From positions 4,960,001-5,024,000 of the forward strand of contig JAZGTN010000025.1 of the NCBI GenBank assembly GCA_037783415.1: a DNA stretch of 64,000 bases. Direction: 5' to 3'. The DNA is from Leptasterias polaris (lineage: Eukaryota > Echinodermata > Asteroidea > Forcipulatida > Asteriidae). The translations under genes were made by a program, and so were the position numbers. A model generated the notes under the pieces. That model saw only the letters and a list, made by a program, of their open reading frames with translations. It made no database searches and had not been told where the DNA came from. Of this stretch, positions 13,301 through 25,300 are shown piece after piece. The number at the start of each line of letters is the position of its first letter. Within the stretch, counting starts at the first letter, position 1.

Positions 13301-16300
13301 GTACGTACTGTGACGTCACGATTCGCCACAATTTCTAGGGACACATTTTAACCACCGACGGCTGTTGGTCCGATTTTTGACTGAGGCGAGTGTAATAACA
13401 GTGGTGAAAACTGCAGTTGCAAAAAAAATCTGTGCATCCTGTAATTGTGTCACTGTGTTATTTTAGAAGATATAGGTGTATTTAAGGATTTAAAACGTGT
13501 TTTAAAGATTTCGTCCTATCTTGGCTCAACCTCTTTAACTAGGGAAAACACATGCAATCAGGTAGGGACTGAACACCCAATCCACATGCAAGGCTCCTGT
13601 CTGGGTTGGGACTCGAACCGGGGTCCACAGAGTTAAAAGGCAAGAGAATAAACCACTGAGTCAACGTGAATCCCTGATCTTTATTCAGATTTTTGTCCAA
13701 CATGTATCCATTCTTCTTCACAGCATAGTGAATGGAAGTCCATTGCTTCACTGGTAATCCTCAACACTGCACAGAACGTAATCATCACTGGCGGTCTGCT
13801 TGTTGGTTCATTACTATGTGCTTACTATGTCAGCATTGAAAAACTCACTGTAAGTACAGAGACATTTGAGTGTCGCTTTTGACCCCTTCCTTTACCCCCT
13901 ACTCCTTCACTAAAGCCCCTCCCAACCCCCAACCCCACCCCACCCCCCCCCCCCCAAAATAAAAAAAAATTAACAAACAAACTCAAACAACATTTTCTCT
14001 GCTTTTTTAAACATGCTGTTTGTACACTGTTTAGTTATTCCTCAACCCATCTGGGCTAAATTTCAGACATTAGCAGAAAAACTTAGCCGAGCATAGACAA
14101 ATTTTGCTTAGAAGAAACAGGTTGCCAGCCAGATTATCATGTAATGTGTATTGTTTATCACTGGTTCCCTGCTAATTTTGGCTAAGCAGAAATACTTGCT
14201 TTATGAAATTGGGCCCTGTTGAGTATTTTCCGAGAGTTGGGTTTTTATTGACTATTGGGTATTTATTGAGTAAATTGATAAACCAATAATAAGAATTTAT
14301 TGAGTGTTGAGTATTGAGTATTAATTGACTGTTGAGTTGAGTATTTATTCAGTGTTTAGTGGTGTGTCTTGCCTAAAGACACTTGTGTCTTTAGGCAAGA
14401 CACTTCATCATTATTACTGCGTCCTTCGAATGGGACGTAAAGCCGTAAGTCCTGCGTGTTGTGTAATGCACGTAAAAGAACTCAGTGCATTTATCATGAA
14501 GAGAAGGGGTTCGCCTCAGTGTTCCTGGTTTGATTGGCTTCATATTGCGCCACAGCACTTTGTAAACATGGTGCTGTGTAAAGGAAAAAGGTATCTAAAA
14601 TGTAGTTCGGCCACATACCTTGCAGGACAAATACTGAATGTTTGAGCGTCACTGAGTGACTGATTTGAGCACTATATCAGAAGCCATTTTTTATATTTTT
14701 TATTTTATTGATTACTGAGTATTTAATGAGTGTTGAGTATTGAGTGTTTGTTTTTTGTTCACAGGTCGGTGACTACGTGCTGTTTGCTTCCTACATCATT
14801 CAGCTCTACGGTCCTCTCAATTATTTTGGAACCTACTACAGGTATGTCAAATAAATTTTGCAAAAATACAAAAGCCTAGATACCAACTCGTACTACTGCT
14901 TTGTTCATCGGATGGGATGTGAAGCCAAACATCCCAGGTGCTGTGACATGCCTGTTAAACGGAGGGTAAACCTTTGATAAATACTTCTAAAATTACTCCA
15001 TTGAACGTTGTTAGAAATGACCCCCTTTGAAGTAATGTAGTTTAAGAGGAAGTGGTGATTTTTCACGAAACAATTTGAATCCGAGAAAGGCTTGTCTCGG
15101 GCATCTGAAATCACACAATTCTATGCAACAAGGGTGTTTTTTTTTTTTTCAGAGGTTCAACTTCTGCTCTTGTTAATTTTTCTTTGTTCAACAAAAAATG
15201 GCAAATTAATTTGAAGACATCTTGGTTTTAGCTTTGAATGGTATAAGTGATGTTGTTGTATGTGTTTTCTTCCAGAATGATCCAACAAGCTTTTATCGAT
15301 ATGGAAAATATGATTGATCTACTCAAAGAAAAGCATGATGTAAGTTTCCATTTACTCTGATTTATTAAGAAGACAGTGTCTGATTTGACATTACCTTTAT
15401 AAATTACAATGTTATTCAGATGATGTTTTGTTGCAAATTTTGATTTTGTGCATTTTTCATTACACTGTGTTCAGAAATGCTTTCTTTCATTGTGCAATTT
15501 TTGGAAGATGTTTTGCTGCAAATTTTGATTTTGTGCATTTTTCATTACACTGTGTTCAGAGATGCTTTCTTTCATTGTGTATTTTGTTGATAATGTTTTG
15601 CTGCACATTTTTGATTTTGTGCATTTTTCATTACACTGTGTTCAGAGATGCTTTCTTTCATTGTGCAATTTTTGGAAGATGTTTTGCTGTAAATTCAGAT
15701 TTGTTTACATTTTTCATGACACTGTGTTAATTTTGTTTCCATCAATGTGTGTTTTCTCTTCAGTACATTTCAATATTTCATTTTATTATATATTCAGCTA
15801 TGTCAGTGTATACTCTGTATTCATTTTCATTCTTCTAGGGGCCTATATTCAACTATATCAATGAATACTCTGTATATATTTTTCATTGTTCTATATTCAA
15901 CTATGTCAGTTCATACTCTGTGTATATTTTTCATAGTCTATATTCAACTATATCAATGTACTCTGAAAACTCTACTTGCTATTTTGTGTACAGCTTAAGC
16001 CATGTAGCTTACATGGCTTCTGCTGCATTTGTACATTGGAACAGCTCGCATAATTAGAACAATTCACCCTTGGAAACTTTCAAGTCAAAACTTCCATGAA
16101 GACAATATTATTGATAGTGCATTGAATCTTGGCACCTACTGACTTAGATATTCTTTGCTCATGACTATTTATATTTTGTTTATGTGCCTCAGAATAGATT
16201 TTCTTAATGGTTAATATTATTATTATTATTATTATTCAATTGTTTTTTCTCACCAGTGATTTTTCTTCATCATGTATTGAATTATTTATATTTCCCCAAT

Positions 16301-19300
16301 AGTATTCATATATTCTATATTTAACCATAAATATTTATAGATAAATCATGTTTAGTACACACACTGTAAAAAATATAGTTTTTTCTATGTTATTTGGTTT
16401 TTTCTGCCCTTACACCAATGTGTATTAAGCACTTTATACTCGGTGTTTTCCCGAGTTCTGCGAGAAAAATCCACAGGCATTTCACTCAGGTGGTATTCGA
16501 ACCCGCGAACTTTACTATGCTAGAGCAGATGTCTTACCACTAGACCAAAGAGCTAGAGACCGGGGATTAGAGGCAGTTTTAATACTTTAGCAGCGGGTAC
16601 CGCAACGATTTAATAGGCCTAGATACTAGGGGATAAAGAAGATTATTTGTTTTGTTGCCTCTCTAATTTTGTAAGAGCAATCGCTCTCAATCAAGGCATG
16701 AATCAAGAATGTGTTTGAAATAATTGTGATGGAACTGAACTATGTACTTGTTGATGTTGTAAACACAGGTCCCTGACTTTCCAAATGCCAAGAACCTTGA
16801 AGTCAAAAGAGGAATTGTCGAGTTTGACAACGTTAGTTTCTGTTACAACGAAGCGTAAGTACAAAACTTGAAATACAATCAATCACTGGTGCAGTTGTAT
16901 CATCATTCCCCCCTCGATAACCAAATTGAAGTAATGCAAAAAACTTCGGGACTTTGCAAGTTATTGAAGTGGAGCATTTTGCGAAAAGCCTTAGAAAGTA
17001 AATGTGTTTTGTCCTTTCTAATGATCCATCACTTCTCACTCTTTATTCATAACTAATTTTTTTCTTTCTGGAAGATTCTTAACCCCTTGAGCACGGTATT
17101 GTTTTAAGAGTGAATGCTGGTCGGCCGGGATTATATATACCGTGAACAATAGCGCGGATTACCAAAACAATAGCCCGTATTCATCGCACGAACAACCCGT
17201 GTGAAAAGCACGGAGCCACATGTTGCAGTAGCTTTTCACTCGAAAATACCAATCTATTCAAACACAAACAAAAGGGCAATTTCTATGAATAGATCCATGA
17301 TACAGGGCCAAGAAAGGTTCAGCAAACTCTTCCCTTCGCAGAGAGTTGGTCTTTCAATAATATCCGGCCAGCAACCTCAGAAACCACAGGTGCATAATGA
17401 ATAGAAAGTATGCAACCAGTATGCGGCTATAGCCGTCACCCGACACCCTAACCTTCTATCAAGCCGCGGCCATAGCTGTCATCCGTCCGCAAGAGGTTAA
17501 TTAAACCCATAGAAATAGAACCCGGAGAACGCTGAGCTCGACCGTCCTCTGTGTCGTCTGTGGACGCGGCGTATCGATACCACGCGACACGCGTGTATGG
17601 CAAAATGATCATCACGTGACACGCGTGTATGGCAAAAATGGCAACGCACATAGACCGTAATATGCTAATTTTGCCATACACGCGTAAACAAATGGCGTAC
17701 GCGCATCCATAAAAATGGTCTCACAACGAAACCGCACGCACAATGACGCACTCAGCGTTCTCCGGGTTCTATTTCTATGATTTGAACCCTGAACTATGCA
17801 AACCTTTACAAAAAGAAAACTTGTTCAGAAAGTTGTCTGACTTTGTGGAATGCGTAGGATGTGATACTCCAGGGCTAAACAGGGTAGGGTGTTGAGGTAC
17901 ATTGGAGTGGAGTATTTTAGAAGATTCAAGAGTGTCTCCAGTCAAAGACACTGGGGGTGCAAAACGAGATCTACACAAGAAAAGCCCTGACAAAAATAAC
18001 TGTCTTGTACCCCGTTTAAGTCACTCTAGATGTACTTGCAACCGTCTACAGGGTACCATACTCACTAATCTCTAACTGTCTCTGGATACGTCCTTTACAT
18101 CTCTCCCTGTAATCTGTTTGTGTGTTGTTATAATCTGTCATCACTTCCACGAACTTCCTGGAAAGCGGTTAATGGGTGTGTCTCATCATTATTTATTTTC
18201 TTTTGTTACAGAAAACCTATTCTCAAAGGGGTTTCGTTTACCGTTATGCCCGGTCAAACCCTAGCACTGGTAGGTAGCAAGTATACAATTTGAAACCAAG
18301 AAAGATCTGCCTTAGCAAATATTTTGTTGCTAAGCGAAAAAATGAGTGGGGCACCATTTGCAACAATGTAAATGTTTTGGAAGTTTGGCTAAGACCCTGT
18401 TTCTACTTAGCATGATTTTTCTGTGCTAAGGAAGTTTGTGTGCTCACAGGCTTTAAGAAATTGGGTCATGAGATCTTGGCAAAACAAAATTCAACCATAA
18501 CTGTACTATATTGTTTATTTTCATTTGTTACCAATGTACAAACAACAGGGTTATGTTCCGGTTGCACAAACGTTTGCGCTACTGTTTTTAAAATGTGCTT
18601 CACGTTAAAAATTTGAACCCGGATTTGTTGTGTTCAAAACACTTCATGTATGTTTTGGGTTTATTTTCAGGTTGGACCGTCCGGCGCTGGGAAGAGCACA
18701 ATTATTCGTCTCTTGTTTCGTTTTTATGACATCCAGGATGGTCAGATCAGAATTGATGGGCAAGATATTAAAAAGGTTAGCAATAAAAACAAAAACTTAT
18801 TTTTCCTTTAATATTGCTGTAAATTGTTCACCAAAGTGGTTTTCATTGAACGGCCATTCAGTGAAAATCATTAACCCTTTTACTCTTTGTACCATTTTCC
18901 GGCATGTTGTCAACCATTCGACTGCTTGGGTTGTGTGGTGGAAAAACTGCACCGAGCTAACTGTTCGCAAAAGTGTATTGTGTAGATTAGCGTTTACCAC
19001 ATGGTATCATATTGCAGGCTAGCATAGTTTATCTATCATTCAAAATCACAATGGGTAATATTGAATGGTGAGATGGTAGGAGGGTTGACTACATGTATGT
19101 ACTGTGTAGATGCATTCACCACATTGCTGGCTGACATAGTTTATAATTTTTTCCAAAACACAGTGGATGATATTGAACGGTCAGACAGTAGGAGGGTTGA
19201 CTGTGTATTGTGTAGATGCATTTACCTTTATGTTTGCTGGAATGGTTTATCTGTCATTCAAAACCACAGTGTGTGATACTAAATGGTCAGACAGTAGGAG

Positions 19301-22300
19301 GGTTGACTTAACTGTGTAGATGCATTCACTGCATGATGTACTGCAGGCTGGCATAGTTTATCATTCAAAATCACAGATGGATGATAAATAGTCAGACAGT
19401 AGAAGGGTTAACTATGGAAAAGAAACTTTTGAAAAGTCATCAAACAGTAGTTCCATTCCTTTTCATCTTATGTTTTTTTTCCCCATTATTGTTGAACTAG
19501 GTGACACAAGGGTCTTTGCGGAAGGTGATTGGTGTTGTACCACAAGATACAGTTCTCTTCAACAATGATATTAGGTAAACTGTTTTGCTTTTGCTAAGTG
19601 CTTTCTGCCTCTCCCTCGCTCTTTTCTTTCCACTTGATTGCTTCTGTCAACTGTACACTTGTTTATGTGTGTTGTGCTGTCCTTTTTTTATTTTTTTATT
19701 TTAATATATATAAGAAATCGCCTCTTATCAAAAGGCAACTTCAAGGTTAAGGCTACTTTTACTTGATTTGGACTGTTGATCTAAATCAACTGTCACCAGG
19801 GGCACGTTGCCACCTAATCCTGGGGCTGAAACAGGGTTACCTTCTACATAGTCCATAAGGATTGTAGGCATGGGTATCATCCACTAGGAGCCTGGCTGGT
19901 AGAGCAGATTGCACTACCTGCCCAACTGTTTACGAAGCAGTTATGGTTAAGAGCCTTACTCAAGGGCGCAAGTCTCATGACCAGGATTCAAACCCACAGC
20001 CTTCGAGAAAGACTCTGCTAGGGTCAAAACATCAGGCCATTATCCATTTTTTTGAAAGAACAAATAAAAAACTTCTTTTTCGTTTATAAATCATGTCAAT
20101 CTTTAGTTTTTAAAACCCTGGTTTCTATTTTAGTGCTGCCGGTAAATATTCTAAAGAATCGGGCGTTAACAATTTTGTTTTCCTGCTTAGGTATAACATT
20201 GGCTACGGGAAGATAGGAAGTTCTGAGGAGGAGGTGAGCACTGCAGCAGAGGCAGCAGATATACACCAAAGGATTCTAACATTCCCTGACCGTAAGTAGG
20301 AATTGAATTTTATTCTTCACTTGTTAAAGGTAGACTCATAGTTTGGGTTTGTCATCATAATTCTTATTTATATGCAAAATTATAAAGAAAGATACAATAA
20401 TAATAATAATAATAATAATAGTGGCTTCTTATATAGTGCTCATATCTGTCACTCAGTGACGCTCAAGGCGCTTCAACAGTCAGTATTTTCCTGCAAGGTA
20501 TATATGTGGAGCTACTTTTTGAATTTTGAGACCTATTTCTTTACATAGCACCATGTAATGGTTTACAAGGTGCTGTGGCGCAATATGCAGCCAATCAAAC
20601 CAGGAACACCGGGGCAAACCCCTTCTCTTTCTGATAAGTGCACTGGGTTCTTTTACGTGCATTACACAACACACGGGACCTACGGCTTAACGTCCCATCC
20701 GAAGGACGAAGCATGTGGTTAAGTGTCTTGCTTAAGGACACAAGTGTCACGACTGGGATTCGAACCCACAATAAACATCACACTTAAAAGTTTCAGCTGA
20801 ATATAATGTCTGCTTGCTGAGAAAACGGCAAAAGCTGCCACAGTATATTCACAAGAATGCCAAACCCATACACGCTTAATAGAGAGGTGACAGCGGGTAC
20901 CAACCTCATCCCAGCCATAGCATTCATGAATGGACACCAACCCTCAGAAATCTGAGAAACAATTCATGCATGAATCGTTTCTCAGATTCATGCATGAATC
21001 ATTTCTCGGATTCAAATGTGTTTTTGGTGGAAAGTTTTTCAAACAATATTACTTTTTTCACTAGTCCATTTTTCATATTAAATAGGGATGCTTTTCTATA
21101 CTGAATTAGCAAGCCGAATCATGGTAACTGGTCCTTAGTTGTTTTAACTAGCATTTGGCCACTAGACTACTGTTGGCTTTTCCTCCACATTTTTGTTTGA
21201 ACAATTGCTATTATTTGATATTTAAAAAAAAAATAACATCAAATTAGTTTCGCTCTAGTGCATACGTAATTTCTGGGATAATTTTTAAGTTTTCTCCTTA
21301 AATTTTTTAACCAAAGCTAATATTTTTGCTCAAAAAAAGCACTGCACCTTTAATGTGGCGCTTAGTTTACATTTCACTCTAGATACATGTGTAATATCTG
21401 GGACAGTTTCTTGTACAGACAGGCATTGTCTAGCAATATTTATAAACATACTGAGTTGAGTGACAGGAGTAGCAGTGACATTTGGCACAATATGTCACTT
21501 CACAAGTCCTCAGAATGTAACTGGAATGTCATTTGTTGGGAATATATGACTCTGGATTATTTATGTTTAAAGGGAAGGTATACATACATTTGGTAGTTCT
21601 TAAAATTAATGGCAATAAAAACTTACTTTGGTAGAAATACAGCAGCTTTCGAAAGCATTTTGAGAATCATTTCACCTCGAAGTAAATGTGGTTATAGAAA
21701 AAGATATAAGTTTTTATCCCACAAAATTTGAATCTGAGAAACGTTATGTCAGATACATGTATGTTTCTCAGATTGTGTATTCCAACAGCGGATTTTTTTT
21801 CCTACATGGACATAACCGCTCCGGATTTTCGGCGAAAGTATCTCACAAATGCTACCACCTTTTGAAATGAAAATTTTCACAGGTTAGTTATATTGTATCA
21901 GAGATGCAACTTTTCCGATTTTAATCGGAAAACCGACTTTTCTGATTTTTACCCCCAAAATCCGATTTTTGTTTCAGTTTTTTTTATTTATTTATTATTT
22001 TTGTTCATGTTTTTTTTTTTTTTTTTTTTTTTACCCCTAAAATCCGATTTTCTTCAGGTTTTTTTTGCTTAAAATCTAATATGTATAAATCGGATCGAAA
22101 ATATCAGATTTTTCCCCGATTTATGATTCCAAATTTGCTGTGTTTAAATCCAAAAAACTCGGAGAGCGCCGTTAAAATATTAACACAGTCCCGTCTGGTA
22201 TCGTCCGTTTGCGTTTCATATTGTTTTTATACACTGCCATATATGCTCTGTAATTTCTTGAATGTGGAAAGAAAAAGTGTTTCCTAATATGCAAGCCTGT

Positions 22301-25300
22301 CAAATGTTAAAACCGTGGGGATTCTGTGAGGTGGTTAAGTGTCCAAAACGTCACCACAACATTTTTCAGATTTTTTTTTCAACACCTGGTTGCATCTCTG
22401 TTGTATATATATATATATCTACATTTATATAGATTTAAAACAATTAAACGGTTCCAAAAACCAAAGGTACACATTCCTTTTGAAGGAGAGAATACTTTGA
22501 TGGATTTTGTCTTCTTCTAGGACTCAATTTAAATGAAGGGTCGATGATTAGTAGTACTTCAAAAGTTAATGACCATAAAAACTTATTTGGTAAGAAGTGC
22601 TGCAGCTGTTGATAGTTTTTGTGAAAACTTATTTTGTGAGTTTAAATGTTTTTTGAATGGTCCTTTTGTTGATTATTTTCACAGAGTACAAGACAGTTGT
22701 TGGTGAGCGGGGATTGAAGCTGAGCGGAGGCGAGAAACAACGAGTCGCTATCGCTAGAACTATTCTTAAAGCACCCGAGTTTGTTCTTTTAGATGAGGTA
22801 AGTACTTCATGAGACAGGGACTTTGAAGATCTGATCTTTGTTTTTGCTGTACGATGATGTCATATTTGGATTAATAGGCTCTCGAGTCACAGTGATTAGG
22901 TTGGCTTTTATTAATCCTGGCCATCTTAGAATGAATTGTCATGTTTCTTTCTTGCTTTTACGATTAATGTTGCTTTAATTATTAGCCCATGTTCAATTGC
23001 TGCTTTCAATTTTTGCTCTCTACACCCATACCCATTCTCTTCTCTCCCATCCCCGGCCCCTTACTCATTCTTTTTAAATCCATTTCTTAATTTCAGTCTG
23101 TCCATTTATAAACTAGACATCCTGTCACCTTTCCTATTCTATATTGAATTATCCATTCACTCTCATGTTATGTATGTCAGTATGATTGTTGAATATTTTG
23201 GCCGAATAAATAATAATAATAATAATAATAATATTTCATGAAAGAGTATCAAATAAAATGATATTTTAAATCATTTTAGCTTGAAGTTAGAGACTTGTAA
23301 TGTTTTCCCCTACTTTCATGAGGACTCTATCTATTGAAAAATAAGTGCATCTCAAAACTCAGCTTGAACTTGAAGCCCCTCTACCTCTAGGAAGGCAACG
23401 AATGTTTACACCCTGTAAAAATTTACATGCCACACTTTTCAAAATTTACATTTGTGTGTGTTGTTTTTTTTTCTCTTCACAGGCTACCTCGGCCCTCGAC
23501 ACAAAGACGGAGCGAAACATCCAATCATCTCTAGCCAATGTGTGTGTGAATCGAACAACGATCGTCGTCGCTCACAGATTATCAACAATCATTGGCGCCG
23601 ACCAGATCCTGGTCCTACAGGATGGACATATCGTTGAAAGAGGAAGGTGGGTAACTGTTGATACGTTGGACTCCTCTCCGTCCACATTGATAGTATACAA
23701 ATATTGGCTGCTGTGCATGCTATGGTTGAAACTATAACGCCCAAGGTGATCCTCTAAGCTTTCTATATCCCAGAGATGAAGCTGAGAAAAATTGACCGCT
23801 CCAGGGATCACCGAGGGAGTTGTAGTTTTAACGATAGCACGAGTAAAAGTAGCCAATGTTTGTTTAATAACATCCCATGGCATAATTGTGCCTAGATGTC
23901 TGGGTATCAAAACGTTGAGTTTGCTATGAATTTAGTACTCTGGTTGCTATGGGTATAGTACATTGGTTGCCATGGGTATAGTACATTGGTTGCTGTGTGT
24001 ATAGTGTGGCTTTCCAGTAAACCTAAGCCATATCATGTGACGTACTCTAAACCTATCAAAAGGCAGAATCTTTGGAAAGGGAGTTTAAATGAATACTAGG
24101 TGATCAACTACAAGGCTATCTTAAGAGTAAGGTGTATAGACCAATCCTAACCTACCAATACCCCCCCCCCCCCCATAGTGTTAGCCAGAGGGGTGTCTGG
24201 GTGTCTTTTGGACGCCCTGTTTTAAATTTGGACACCCTGTTTCATCTGTCATTTACATGTAAATGTATTGTAAGTGAACAATTTGGACACCCAGTTTTTA
24301 AATTTCCAGCAGATTTGGACACCCTTTTACCAAATCCTGGCTAAAACCTTGCCCCCCCCCTTCCCTTTGAAGAGTGAAAAGGGGACTCTACATTTCAATC
24401 TTTAATTAAAAAGGTGCTTGAGTAGTTATAAATTTGTTATAATAGCAAGGTCTTCTCATGGAATGTGATCCTTGGGGTTGCCCGTAACTTTCGTTGTTGT
24501 CACAGTGGTGCATAATTTGTTAGGGAAAGGGAAGATGAAGATTTGAACAGCTATGAGGTTGAACATTTTCAGACTAATTAACTGAATTATGACTTTTGGT
24601 TGTTTGCTGGTAAAAAAAGAACTGTTATTTTCTTCAAATATAAAGAAGTCATTCTCTTTGATTTACTTCTCTAAAGCCTTTGAATACTGTTCACATGAGC
24701 TCTTTGTAATCTATAACTCCAGGGTTTAATAACTAAAGATGTAAATGTTGTCATTTCAACTTACCCCCTAAAGTGTGGACCTTGTTGACCTCTCACCCCT
24801 TAAAGGCACTGAACATGTTTGGTAATTATCAAAGACCAGTATTGTCACTTGGTGTATCCTAACATATGCATAAAATAACAAACCTGTGAAAATTTGGGCT
24901 GAATCGGTTATCGAAGTTGCAAGAAAATAAAGAAAGAAAAAACACCCTTGTTGCACAATTTTGTGTGCTTTCAGATGCTAATAAAAGGCTTCATGCATGA
25001 AGTCTTTTATTATTTTAGTGAGAAGTTACCTCTTTCTCAAAAACTACGTTACTTCAGAGGGAGTGGTTTCTCACATTGTTTTGTACTATCAACAGCTCTC
25101 CGTTGCTGGTTACCAAGTAAGTTTTTATGCTAATATATATTTTGAGTAATTACCAAACGTGTTCAGTGCCTTTAAGTTTATAATGTAGGTACTATTTTAA
25201 GGGGAAGGTTTGGGGGGGGGGGGTTAGAAATTGGTGTTTTTTATACTAATTTGAGAACAGTGAATCTTGGAACTAATCTCTGAATTAGTTTTTCTTTAAT

